A stretch of 64,000 bases of DNA. It comes from JBBROS01 sp963752225. Lineage in GTDB: Bacteria; Pseudomonadota; Alphaproteobacteria; Acetobacterales; Acetobacteraceae. The notes under the pieces are model-generated. The model ran no database searches, was not told the DNA's origin, and was given only the letters and a program-made list of their open reading frames with translations. The stretch spans positions 434,001-498,000 of the forward strand of contig CAVVXS010000007.1 of NCBI GenBank assembly GCA_963752225.1. The letters run 5' to 3'. Position numbers and translations under genes: made by a program. This document shows, one piece after another, positions 6,511 to 14,586 of the stretch; the first letter of the stretch is position 1, and each line of letters starts with the position of its first letter.

Positions 6511-9393
6511 CTACTCCGCGGCTTGCGCGTACGTCTCGACCGGGGCGCAGGTGCAGACCAGGTTGCGGTCGCCGTAGACGTTGTCGACCCGCTGCACCGG
6601 CGGCCAGTATTTGCGGGCGCGAACCCAGGGCAGCGGGAATGCCGCTTGTTCCCGTGGGTAGGCGTGCGACCAGGCGTCCGCGATGACCTCGGCGGCGGTG
6701 TGCGGGGCGTTCTTCACCGGATTGTCGGCGCGATCGAGGTCGCCGCGGGCGATCGCGGCAATTTCCGCCCGGATGGCGATCATCGCGTCGCAGAAGCGGT
6801 CGATCTCGGGCCGCGCCTCGCTTTCGGTCGGCTCGACCATCAGCGTGCCGGCGACCGGCCAGCTCATGGTCGGTGCATGGAAGCCATAATCCTGCAGCCG
6901 CTTGGCGATGTCCTCGACGCCGATGCCGGCCTCGCTCTGGAAGCCGCGGCAGTCGAGGATGCACTCATGCGCGACCCGGCCGCCGGCTCCCTTGTAGAGG
7001 ATCGGGTAATGGGCGCCGAGACGGGTCGCGATGTAGTTGGCATTGAGGATCGCGACCTGGCTGGCCCGCGTGAGGCCGGGGCCGCCCATCATGCGGATGT
7101 AGGCGTAGCTGATCGGCAGGATCATCGCGCTGCCGAACGGGGCGGCGGCGACCGGACCGGGGCCGGTCGCCGGGCCGGCGTCGGGCCGGGCCGGATGGTT
7201 CGGCAGGTACGGCGCGAGGTGGGCGGCGACGCCGATCGGGCCAATGCCGGGACCGCCGCCGCCATGCGGGATGCAGAAGGTCTTGTGCAGGTTCAGGTGG
7301 CACACGTCCGCGCCGATCAGGCCGGGGCTGGTGAGCCCGAGCTGCGCGTTCATGTTGGCGCCATCCATGTAGACCTGGCCGCCATGCCCGTGCACAACGT
7401 CGCAGATCTCCTGGATGGCGGTCTCGAACACGCCATGGGTGCTGGGATAGGTGACCATCAGCGCGGCGAGGTCGGCACCGTGCTTCTCGGCCTTGGCGCG
7501 GAGGTCGGCCAGGTCGATGTTGCCGTCGCGGTCGCAGCCGGTGACGACGACGCGGTAGCCGGCCATGACCGCACTAGCCGGGTTTGTGCCATGCGCGCTG
7601 CTCGGGATCAGGCAGATGTTGCGGTGCCCTTCGCCGCGGGCCCGATGGTAGCCGCGGATCGCCAGCAGCCCGGCATACTCGCCCTGGCTGCCGGCGTTGG
7701 GCTGCAGCGACACGGCGGCGAAGCCGGTGACGGCGCAGAGCCAGTCTTGCAACCGCTCGATCAGGGTCAGGTAGCCGCGTGTCTGCTCGGGCGGCGCGAA
7801 CGGATGGACGTCGGCGAAGCCGGGCAGGGTGATCGGCATCATCTCCGCCGTCGCGTTCAGCTTCATCGTGCAGGAGCCGAGCGGGATCATGCTGCGGTTG
7901 AGCGCGATGTCCTTGTCCTCGAGCCGTTTGAGATAGCGCAGCATCTCGTGCTCGGCGTGGAACTGCGAGAACACCGGTTGGCTCAGGATCGGCGTGCCGC
8001 GCAGCAGCGCCGCGGGGATCGAAGCCTGGGCGGTGACCAGCGGCGCGCCGAGCAGGTCGGCGAGCCGGGTCAGCTCCTCGCGGGTCACGGTCTCGTCCAG
8101 CGCGATGGCGATGCCTTCGCCGTCGAGGCGGCGCAGGTTGAATCCGGCTTCGGCGGCGATGGCCAGCAGCGCGTCCGGCTCCGGCGCGTCGAACGCGATC
8201 GTGTCGAAATAGGCGTCATGCCGCAACGTGAGCCCCGCGGCCGTCGCGGCCGCCGCCAGGAGGCGAGCTTGCAGGTTCACCCGGCGGGCAATCCGGCGAA
8301 CGCCTTCCGGACCGTGCCAGGCGGCGTAGAATCCGGCGATGACAGCCAACAGCACCTGGGCGGTGCAGATGTTGCTGGTGGCCTTCTCGCGGCGGATATG
8401 CTGCTCGCGGGTCTGCAGCGCGAGGCGCAGGGCCGGGTGCCCGGCCGCGTCCTGGCTGACGCCGACCAGCCGGCCCGGCATCAGCCGCTTGAACGCGTCG
8501 CGGGTGGCAAAGAAGCCGGCATGCGGGCCGCCGAACCCCATCGGCACGCCGAAACGCTGGGCCGAGCCGACCACCACGTCGGCCCCCATCTCGCCCGGCG
8601 GCGTCAGCAGTGCGAGCGACAGCAGGTCGGCGCAGACGATCGCCAGCGCGTCCACCTCGTGTGCGGCGGCAATCTCGGTGTGCAGGTCGCGCACGGCGCC
8701 GGTGGTGCCGGGATACTGCAGCACAACCGCGAAGGGGTTGGCGGCGCGGATCGCGGCCAGGTCGCCGGGCTCCGCGTCGACCAGCGTCAGGCCGAGCGGC
8801 GCCGCCCGGGTCGCGAGCACCGCGCGGGTCTGCGGATGCAGGTCGGTCGCAACCACGACGGTGTCCGACTTCGACTTGCTCGCGGCATGCGCCATCGTCA
8901 CCGCCTCGGCCGCCGCGGTCGCCTCGTCCAGCAGGGACGCGTTGGCGATCGGCATTGCGGTGAGGTCGCAGACCATCGTTTGGTAGTTCAGCAGCGCTTC
9001 CAGCCGCCCTTGCGCGATCTCGGCCTGATACGGGGTGTAGGCGGTATACCAGCCCGGGTTTTCCAGCACGTTGCGCAGGATCACCGGTGGCGTGTGGGTG
9101 CCGTAATAGCCCTGGCCGATCAGGTTCTTCGCGGTCCCGTTCTGCGCCGCCAAGCCGCGCAGCTCGGCGATGGCCGCCGCCTCGTCGATCGCCGGCGGCA
9201 GCGGCAGCGGCGCCTTGCTCCGGATCGGCGACGGGACGGTGCCGGCGGCCAACTCGTCCAGCGAGGCGGCGCCGACCACGTCCAGCATTGCGGCAAGGTC
9301 GTCGCCGGACGGCGCCACATGGCGGCGGACGAAGCCGTCGGCGGCCTCGAGATCGGTGAGTTCGGCGAGCGGGTCGAAGCCGGCGTCCATCAT
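6511..9393 (-). CDS. gcvP: Glycine dehydrogenase (aminomethyl-transferring), single-chain P-protein
   Basis: The 960-residue single-polypeptide P-protein of the glycine cleavage system decarboxylates glycine with pyridoxal phosphate and passes the aminomethyl group to lipoyl-GcvH. The N-terminal half (about 20-440) has GYYGTHTPPVILRNVLENP, WYTAYTPYQ and the GGPHAGFFATRD block. The C-terminal half has MIPLGSCTMKLN, PNAGSQGEYAGL and IPSSAHGTNPASA. The PLP-lysine motif HLNLHKTFCIPHGGGGPG is intact. The ATG at 9393 overlaps the gcvH stop (ATGA), so translation is coupled. The operon order is T-H-P, read leftward under the tandem glycine riboswitch at 10985-11190. Length and motifs match the full-size family; nothing appears truncated. 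Confidence 0.97.
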   Translation of the reverse strand: MMDAGFDPLAELTDLEAADGFVRRHVAPSGDDLAAMLDVVGAASLDELAAGTVPSPIRSKAPLPLPPAIDEAAAIAELRGLAAQNGTAKNLIGQGYYGTHTPPVILRNVLENPGWYTAYTPYQAEIAQGRLEALLNYQTMVCDLTAMPIANASLLDEATAAAEAVTMAHAASKSKSDTVVVATDLHPQTRAVLATRAAPLGLTLVDAEPGDLAAIRAANPFAVVLQYPGTTGAVRDLHTEIAAAHEVDALAIVCADLLSLALLTPPGEMGADVVVGSAQRFGVPMGFGGPHAGFFATRDAFKRLMPGRLVGVSQDAAGHPALRLALQTREQHIRREKATSNICTAQVLLAVIAGFYAAWHGPEGVRRIARRVNLQARLLAAAATAAGLTLRHDAYFDTIAFDAPEPDALLAIAAEAGFNLRRLDGEGIAIALDETVTREELTRLADLLGAPLVTAQASIPAALLRGTPILSQPVFSQFHAEHEMLRYLKRLEDKDIALNRSMIPLGSCTMKLNATAEMMPITLPGFADVHPFAPPEQTRGYLTLIERLQDWLCAVTGFAAVSLQPNAGSQGEYAGLLAIRGYHRARGEGHRNICLIPSSAHGTNPASAVMAGYRVVVTGCDRDGNIDLADLRAKAEKHGADLAALMVTYPSTHGVFETAIQEICDVVHGHGGQVYMDGANMNAQLGLTSPGLIGADVCHLNLHKTFCIPHGGGGPGIGPIGVAAHLAPYLPNHPARPDAGPATGPGPVAAAPFGSAMILPISYAYIRMMGGPGLTRASQVAILNANYIATRLGAHYPILYKGAGGRVAHECILDCRGFQSEAGIGVEDIAKRLQDYGFHAPTMSWPVAGTLMVEPTESEARPEIDRFCDAMIAIRAEIAAIARGDLDRADNPVKNAPHTAAEVIADAWSHAYPREQAAFPLPWVRARKYWPPVQRVDNVYGDRNLVCTCAPVETYAQAAE

Positions 9394-9764
9394 AGCGTCT
9401 CCACCAGCTCGTCGTAATCCGACTGGTCCAGCAGCTCCTCGAACGCGTCGGGGTCGGCCAGCGTCATGCGATACAACCAGGCGCCGTCATGCGGTTCGGA
9501 GTTCACCAGCGCCGGGTCATCGACGACGGCGGTGTTGACCTCGGTGATGGTGCCGGCAAGCGGGGCATACACGTCGCTGGCGGCCTTGACCGACTCGACC
9601 ACGGCGCAGGCCTCGCCCTCCGTCACCTCACGGCCGGGCTCCGGCAGTTCGATGAACACCACGTCGCCAAGCGCCTGTTGCGCGTGGTCGGTGATGCCCA
9701 CGGTGGCGACGTCGCCGTCGAGGCGGACCCATTCGTGGTTCTTGGTGAAGCGGAGTTCGGACAA
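9390..9764 (-). CDS. gcvH: Glycine cleavage system H protein
   Basis: The 124-residue lipoyl carrier protein shuttles the aminomethyl intermediate between the P and T proteins. It shows the standard layout: KNHEWVRLDGD, VGITDHAQQALGDVVFIELPEPG, and the lipoylation site AVVESVKAASDVYAP with Lys60. SEPHDGAWLYRM and the acidic C-terminus follow. It sits between gcvT (12-base gap) and gcvP (4-base overlap) and is part of the same riboswitch-controlled transcript. Confidence 0.97.
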   Translation of the reverse strand: MSELRFTKNHEWVRLDGDVATVGITDHAQQALGDVVFIELPEPGREVTEGEACAVVESVKAASDVYAPLAGTITEVNTAVVDDPALVNSEPHDGAWLYRMTLADPDAFEELLDQSDYDELVETL

Positions 9765-9776
9765 AGCGGGCGCTCC

Positions 9777-10916
9777 TCAGGCCTTGACGTAGCGATGTGG
9801 GACGAACGGCAGCGGGCTGACGGCGGCGGGCAGCGTCTTGCCCCGCACCATCAGCAGCAGCGGACCGGCGGCGACGTCGCGGCGGACGTAGCCCATGGCG
9901 ATCGGCGCTCCGAGCGTGGGCGAGAACGTGCCCGACGTCACCGTCCCGGCCGCAGTGCCGTCGGTGGCGAGGATCTGCGTGTCCGCGCGGGCGGGGGCGC
10001 GACCATCGGGGCGAATGCCGACGCGGTGGCGGGCGGCGCCGTGCGCGAGCTGGTCCAGGATTGGCCCGGCACCGGGGAAGTTGGCCTCGGTGCGGCGCCG
10101 CTTGCCGATCGTCCAGGCGAGTCCGGCTTCCACCGGCGTCGTCAGCTCGTCGATGTCGTGGCCATACAAGCACAGCCCGGCCTCGAGCCGCAGGCTGTCG
10201 CGGGCGCCGAGCCCGGCGGGCAGCACGTCCGGTTGCGCCAGCAGCAGAGACGCGAGCTCTTCGGCCTGATCCTCGGCGACCGAGATCTCGAACCCGTCCT
10301 CGCCGGTGTAGCCGGACCGGCTGATCCACACCGGGATGCCGTTGATGTCCGCGTCGGCGGTGCCCATGAACGGCAGCGCCGCGGCGAGGGGGCAGAGCGG
10401 CGCCATGATCGCCGCCGCCGCCGGCCCTTGCAGCGCCAGCAGGGCGCGATGCGGATGCTGCATCACCTCTATGTCCGGCAGGTGCTCCATCAGCGTGTGG
10501 GCGTCGGTCTCCTTGCGGCTGGCATTGGCGACGATGACCAGCCGGTCGCCGTAATTCGCGACCATCAGGTCGTCGAAGATGCCGCCCGCCTCGTTCAGCA
10601 GCAGCGTGTAGCGCTGCCGCCCCGGCTTGAGCGCCTGGATGTCGCCTGGCACGAGCCGCTCCAGCGCCGCCGCCGCGCCCTCGCCGTGCAGGCTGAGCTG
10701 GCCCATGTGGCTGACGTCGAACAGGCTGGCCTTGGTGCGGGTATGGGTGTGCTCGGCGAGCACGCCGGGACCATACTGCACCGGCATTTCGTAGCCGGCG
10801 AACGGCACCATGCGGGCGCCGAGCCGCCGATGCAGTGCATCGAGCGGAATTTGGTGCAGGGCGTCGGGCACCTCGGGCTCGATATTGAGCACCGGCTCTT
10901 CGTTCTGATCGGACAC
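9777..10916 (-). CDS. gcvT: Glycine cleavage system aminomethyltransferase T protein
   Basis: The 379-residue product releases ammonia from the aminomethyl-lipoyl H protein and forms 5,10-methylene-tetrahydrofolate. The visible blocks are LHRRLGARMVPFAGYEMPVQY, LFDVSHMGQ, VPGDIQALKPGRQRYTLLLN, GGIFDDLMV and SGYTGEDGFE. LEAGLCLYGHDID follows, then a C-terminal barrel ending in PFVPHRYVKA. GTG 10916 is chosen because GGGAG lies about 8 bases upstream and because further-upstream frame would run into the riboswitch. About 70 bases separate the second aptamer from the start codon, leaving room for an expression platform. It is the first gene of the gcvTHP operon. Confidence 0.95.
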   Translation of the reverse strand: MSDQNEEPVLNIEPEVPDALHQIPLDALHRRLGARMVPFAGYEMPVQYGPGVLAEHTHTRTKASLFDVSHMGQLSLHGEGAAAALERLVPGDIQALKPGRQRYTLLLNEAGGIFDDLMVANYGDRLVIVANASRKETDAHTLMEHLPDIEVMQHPHRALLALQGPAAAAIMAPLCPLAAALPFMGTADADINGIPVWISRSGYTGEDGFEISVAEDQAEELASLLLAQPDVLPAGLGARDSLRLEAGLCLYGHDIDELTTPVEAGLAWTIGKRRRTEANFPGAGPILDQLAHGAARHRVGIRPDGRAPARADTQILATDGTAAGTVTSGTFSPTLGAPIAMGYVRRDVAAGPLLLMVRGKTLPAAVSPLPFVPHRYVKA

Positions 10917-10984
10917 ACGCCGCTCCCGTTTGCGTTCTGAAGGAGAACGCGGGTCGCCGACTGGCGATTGCCAATCGGAGCGAC

Positions 10985-11190
10985 CCCCCTCTGTCCGGGA
11001 ACCTGAGAGATTCGGACCCGGGTGTCCCGGCGTCCTTACTCCGTCGGTGCGGGCGGCAGCGTGCCGCCCGGCTTTCCAGAGGTCCAATCCCCTGCCGCGG
11101 TCCTGGAGCCTGAGCGTTTCCGGGGGCCGGTTGCGCCTTCGGCGGCTGCCCGCAGACCAACGGCCTGCTGCAGCGACTCTCCCGCGGGGG
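10985..11190 (-). promoter_or_regulatory. Tandem glycine riboswitch upstream of gcvTHP
   Basis: Read on the minus strand, aptamer 1 begins around 11190 with GCGGGAGAG, continues through GCCGCCGAAGGCGCAACC, and closes around 11100 with GGAAACGCTCAGGCTCCAG. Aptamer 2 begins near 11083 with CTCTGGAAAG, passes CACCGACGGAGTAAGG, and ends around 10988 with GAATCTCTCAGGTTCCC and GGACAGAGGG. These are the conserved glycine-aptamer landmarks (GGAGAG entry, GCCGAAGG-type junction, CTCAGG core, GACAG close) present twice in series. In the known class, glycine binding switches on the cleavage operon. This also accounts for the 417-base gap between gcvT and the CDF gene. Confidence 0.93.
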
Positions 11191-11333
11191 AAGGTTTAGA
11201 CTTCGGCACCATGCCCGAAAAACGCCGGCCAGGCAACGTGCAAGCGGATGCGGGAGTGGGTGAACTGACCCGCTTCCGCGAATACCGCATGGTTTGCTTG
11301 ACCTCGGCACGGTTTGTTCGGCATCGGAGACGC

Positions 11334-12302
11334 ATGGCGCACGACCACGATCACTCCCCCCACGACCACGGCCACGATGGCGGCTCGCACGGGCACGGGC
11401 ATGACCATGCGCATGGTCATTCGCATGCGGTGCCCGACTCCGGCCTCGCCTTCGCGGTCGGCTCCGGCGTCAATGGCGGCTTTGTCGTGCTGCAGGTGGT
11501 GTTCGGGCTTCTTGCCGGGTCGGTGGCGCTGCTGGCCGACGCGCTGCACAATCTGGGCGACGTGCTCGGCCTGTTGCTGGCCTGGGGGGCGGCCGGCATG
11601 GGACGCTGGCGCCCGACCGGCCGCCATACCTACGGCTTCGGGCGCAGCAGCATCCTGGCGGCGCTGATCAACGCGGCCGTCCTGCTGATCGGCTGCGGCG
11701 CCATCGCCGTCGAGGGGATCCGCCGCTTCGGCGACCCGGCGCCGGTCGCCGGCGCCACCGTGATGTGGGTCGCGGCCGCCGGCATCCTGGTCAACGGCGG
11801 CACTGCCTTGCTGTTCATGCGCGGCGGATCCGACGACCTCAACGTGCGCGCCGCCTTCCTGCACCTCGCGTCCGACGCGCTGGTGTCCTTGGGCGTGGTG
11901 GTGTCGGGGGCGGTGATCCTCCTGACCGGCTGGCATTGGGTCGACCCGGTCACAAGCCTGCTGATCGCCGCGGCCATCGCCTGGGGCACGTGGGGCGTGA
12001 TGCGGCAAAGCGTCGAGCTGGCGATGGATGCGGTGCCGCGCGGCATCGACCGGCCGGCGGTCGAGGCGGCGCTGGGCGCCTTGCCCGGGGTCTCCGAGGT
12101 GCACGACCTGCATATCTGGGGGCTGAGCACGACCGAGTCGGCGCTTACGGCGCACCTGGTCAGCGACGCACCGGGGGCGGATCTGGTCGAGACGGCCTGC
12201 ATCATGCTGCAGGAGCGGTTCCGCATCGGCCACGCGACGGTGCAGGTGGAGCACGCCGGGTTGGCGGCCCGTTGCCGGTTGCGCCCGGCCGAGATCGTCT
12301 GA
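11334..12302 (+). CDS. Cation diffusion facilitator (CDF/ZitB-type) metal exporter
   Basis: The 322-residue protein opens with a dense His/Asp cluster (MAHDHDHSPHDHGHD, then GHGHGHDHAHGHSH), a typical cytoplasmic zinc-collecting tail of CzcD/ZitB proteins. Six transmembrane helices follow. Site A signatures are visible as LADALHNLGDVLG in helix 2 and LHLASDALVSLG in helix 5, each with the H-x-x-x-D pair that binds Zn/Co/Cd during H+ antiport. A C-terminal ferredoxin-like cytoplasmic domain starts near SVELAMDAVPRGID and includes VSEVHDLHIWGLSTTESALTAHL. ATG 11334 has GGAGA 6 bases upstream. Its leader runs opposite to the glycine riboswitch. Confidence 0.92.
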   Translation: MAHDHDHSPHDHGHDGGSHGHGHDHAHGHSHAVPDSGLAFAVGSGVNGGFVVLQVVFGLLAGSVALLADALHNLGDVLGLLLAWGAAGMGRWRPTGRHTYGFGRSSILAALINAAVLLIGCGAIAVEGIRRFGDPAPVAGATVMWVAAAGILVNGGTALLFMRGGSDDLNVRAAFLHLASDALVSLGVVVSGAVILLTGWHWVDPVTSLLIAAAIAWGTWGVMRQSVELAMDAVPRGIDRPAVEAALGALPGVSEVHDLHIWGLSTTESALTAHLVSDAPGADLVETACIMLQERFRIGHATVQVEHAGLAARCRLRPAEIV

Positions 12303-12303
12303 C

Positions 12304-12921
12304 TTACCGCTCCGGTCCCGCCGGCACGGTAAGCGCTTCGAACGTCGCCCAGCCTGACGAGACGGTGTTGTGTGCGTGGTCGCAGCGCCAGAAACAGCCT
12401 TGCCGGGGCGCGTCGTGGCGCCGGTCGATCGGTTGCCCGGCCAGGGCGCACCAGAGCAGCGTTCCGGTGCCGCCATGCCCGACCAGGACGATCGATCCGC
12501 ACGCCGAAGTCCCGGGTCCCGCAACGATCTCGCGCCACGCGGCCAGGATGCGCGCTTGGGCGTCGACCGCCCGCTCCCACCCTGCGAAGGATTGCTCGGG
12601 CCAGGCGAAGAACTGGTCGGCGGCGTGCTGGAAGCGTTCCGGCGGCAGGTAACCGGTGGCGCTCCGGTCGTTCTCGTTAAGGCCGGGATGGACCCGCACC
12701 GGCACGCCGTGCCGGCCGGCGATCAGCCCGGCGGTTTCGATCGCCTTGCATTCGGTGCTGGACCAGACCGCGTCCGGCTCAGGCAGCCGGTCGGCGACGG
12801 CGCGGGCCCTCGCAACCCCCTCCGGCGCGAGGTGCCAGCGGGGCACCGGCTTAGCCGGCTCGACGACCACCTCGGGATGCGACAGGAACCAGACGGTCGG
12901 GCTGGAGGCCGGGCGGTTCAA
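12304..12921 (-). CDS. Histidine phosphatase family protein (phosphoglycerate-mutase fold)
   Basis: The 205-residue product has FLSHPEVVVEPAKPVPRW at its N-terminus, where the usual RHGE/RHGQ of the family reads SHPEV. The other conserved positions remain: WSSTECKAIETA (phosphate pocket), PGLNENDRS, and the second catalytic His in VLVGHGGTGTLL. The S/T-HPEV variant recurs in a recognisable subgroup, so it is likely active, but the substrate is unknown. TTG 12921 is supported because it overlaps the stop of the upstream lipoprotein gene (TTGA), indicating coupling. It ends against the CDF gene with only 1 base between the two stop codons. Confidence 0.8.
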   Translation of the reverse strand: MNRPASSPTVWFLSHPEVVVEPAKPVPRWHLAPEGVARARAVADRLPEPDAVWSSTECKAIETAGLIAGRHGVPVRVHPGLNENDRSATGYLPPERFQHAADQFFAWPEQSFAGWERAVDAQARILAAWREIVAGPGTSACGSIVLVGHGGTGTLLWCALAGQPIDRRHDAPRQGCFWRCDHAHNTVSSGWATFEALTVPAGPER

Positions 12922-13457
12922 CGTCGTGCCCGGCTGCGGTTCACCTCGAGCTCGGCCGGGGTGAGCTGGAAGCCGACCGAGACGCGGTAGGCCGCGGCCG
13001 TCTTTTCCGGCGTCACCGGCAGGCGCAGTTCGACCTGGTCGCCGGCCAGGCGGAGCCGGTCGGTGTTGGCGGGGAACTCCGCATGCAGCGTGTAGACCCG
13101 CTTGTCGATGATCTGCTCCCCCTCGCTCACGGCGACGAAGTAGGAAACGTCGGTGGTCCGGCCGGGCGCGGCCGGGCCCCGGGTCAGCTCGATGCCGACC
13201 GACACGGTCGCGACCGTCGTGGTCGGGCCGTCGCGGGTGCACGACCCGTCCAGCCCGGTGATGCGGCCCTCGAGCACGCTGTCGGTCAGGTCGCGCCCGT
13301 TGCCGCGGAAGCGGTGCAGGTCGCCGAAATCGCGCGGAATGCTTGCAACCGGGCAGGGCGGCGCGAACTGCTCGCCGCTAGTGCCGCCGCAGCCCGGCAA
13401 CGCGAGCAGCGGCGCGGTCGCGAGCGGGAGGATGAAGCGGGTGAGCCTGGACGCCAT
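12918..13457 (-). CDS. Putative outer membrane lipoprotein, function unknown
   Basis: The 179-residue protein starts MASRLTRFILPLATAPLLALPGCGG, a lipoprotein signal with lipobox ALPGC (Cys23). The mature part is beta-rich, with CPVASIPRDFGDLHRF, LEGRITGLDGSC, TTVATVSVGIELTRGP, and VSYFVAVSEGEQIIDKR. Periodic strands suggest an immunoglobulin-like or transthyretin-like sandwich. It resembles short lipoproteins common in Rhodospirillales but I cannot name a family. Its stop codon is shared with the start of the histidine phosphatase gene. An upstream rise of 108 bases separates it from the divergently transcribed ispH. Confidence 0.62.
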   Translation of the reverse strand: MASRLTRFILPLATAPLLALPGCGGTSGEQFAPPCPVASIPRDFGDLHRFRGNGRDLTDSVLEGRITGLDGSCTRDGPTTTVATVSVGIELTRGPAAPGRTTDVSYFVAVSEGEQIIDKRVYTLHAEFPANTDRLRLAGDQVELRLPVTPEKTAAAYRVSVGFQLTPAELEVNRSRARR

Positions 13458-13565
13458 GACGATCTCCGGAGCGGCGGGGTGGCGCGACAACCGGGGCCGG
13501 CCTATGTGGTGCTGAGCAATACGACAGTCGCGCGCATGGTGCGCGCCGGGAACGGGCCGGACAAG

Positions 13566-14573
13566 ATGGACCATAGCAATCATCCCCAATCGCAGGCCGC
13601 CGCCGACGGTCTGCCCGCGTTGCGGGTCGTGCTGGCCGGGCCCCGCGGCTTCTGCGCCGGGGTGGACCGGGCGATTCGCGTGGTCGAGGAGGCGCTCCGG
13701 CGTTACGGCAAACCCGTCTATGTCAGGCATGAGATCGTGCACAACCGCACCGTGGTCGAGGAACTCGAGGCGCAGGGCGCCGTGTTCGTCGAGGAGCTGG
13801 ACGAGGTGCCGGCCGACGCGCACGTGGTGTTCTCGGCACACGGCGTCCCCAAGGCGGTTCCGGCCGAGGCCGAGCGGCGCAATCTCATGTACCTGGACGC
13901 CACCTGCCCGCTGGTCAGCAAGGTGCACCGCGAGGCCGAACGGCACTTCGCCGGCGGCGGCGGCGAGCAGCGGCATATCCTGATGATCGGACATGCCGGG
14001 CACCCGGAAGTGGTCGGAACCATGGGCCAGCTGCCGCCCGGCAGTATGACGCTGGTGCAAAGCGTGCATGACGCCGAAACGGTCGAGGTCGCCGAGCCGG
14101 CGATGCTGGCGTTCATCACCCAGACGACGCTCAGCGTGGACGACACTGCCGACATCGTCGCCACGCTGCGGCGGCGCTTCCCGTTGATCGAGGGACCCAA
14201 GCGCGAGGACATCTGCTACGCCACCACCAATCGCCAAGCGGCCGTGAAGGCGGTGGCGCGGGATTGCGACCTCGTGGTGGTGATCGGCAGTCCCAATAGC
14301 AGCAACTCGCAGCGCTTGCGGGAAGTGGCCGAGCGGGCAGGGGCGACCAAGGCGATCCTGCTGCCGCGGGCCAATACCTGGGACTGGGCGGTGATGCAGG
14401 ACGTTCGAACGCTTGGGCTGACGGCCGGTGCGTCGGCGCCGGAAAGCTTGGTGCAGGAACTGCTGCGCTTGCTGGCGGAGCGATACACGCTGATCATCGA
14501 GGAGCGCCGGGTGACCCAGGAGGACGTGGTGTTCAAGCTGCCGGCCCCGCTCGAGGCGCGTCAGACGGCCTAG
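13566..14573 (+). CDS. ispH: 4-hydroxy-3-methylbut-2-enyl diphosphate reductase
   Basis: The 335-residue iron-sulfur enzyme carries out the last step of the MEP isoprenoid pathway, giving IPP and DMAPP from HMBPP. The three cluster cysteines are visible in GPRGFCAGVDRAI (C30), LDATCPLVSKVH (C114) and EDICYATTNRQ (C217). Other blocks are VRHEIVHNRTVVEEL, HVVFSAHGVPK, MLAFITQTTLSVDDT, IGSPNSSNSQRL and a C-terminal LTAGASAPE. An earlier in-frame ATG at 13536 exists; 13566 gives the more usual length with a short N-terminal tail. It is followed by thrB after 13 bases; this ispH-thrB-rnhA order recurs in alphaproteobacteria. Confidence 0.96.
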   Translation: MDHSNHPQSQAAADGLPALRVVLAGPRGFCAGVDRAIRVVEEALRRYGKPVYVRHEIVHNRTVVEELEAQGAVFVEELDEVPADAHVVFSAHGVPKAVPAEAERRNLMYLDATCPLVSKVHREAERHFAGGGGEQRHILMIGHAGHPEVVGTMGQLPPGSMTLVQSVHDAETVEVAEPAMLAFITQTTLSVDDTADIVATLRRRFPLIEGPKREDICYATTNRQAAVKAVARDCDLVVVIGSPNSSNSQRLREVAERAGATKAILLPRANTWDWAVMQDVRTLGLTAGASAPESLVQELLRLLAERYTLIIEERRVTQEDVVFKLPAPLEARQTA

Positions 14574-14586
14574 ACCTCCCGTTCCG

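Noticed and set aside
6445..9417. A 990-codon open frame on the plus strand opposite gcvP.
   Set aside because: It is a mirror frame caused by high GC and codon bias of gcvP; the translation is low-complexity Arg/Gly/Ala-rich and has no domain, while the minus strand encodes a complete P-protein.
11196..11333. Possible upstream extension of the CDF exporter beginning near 11211.
   Set aside because: It would run antisense to the riboswitch and lacks a ribosome-binding site, while the His-rich N-terminus starts naturally at 11334 with GGAGA upstream.
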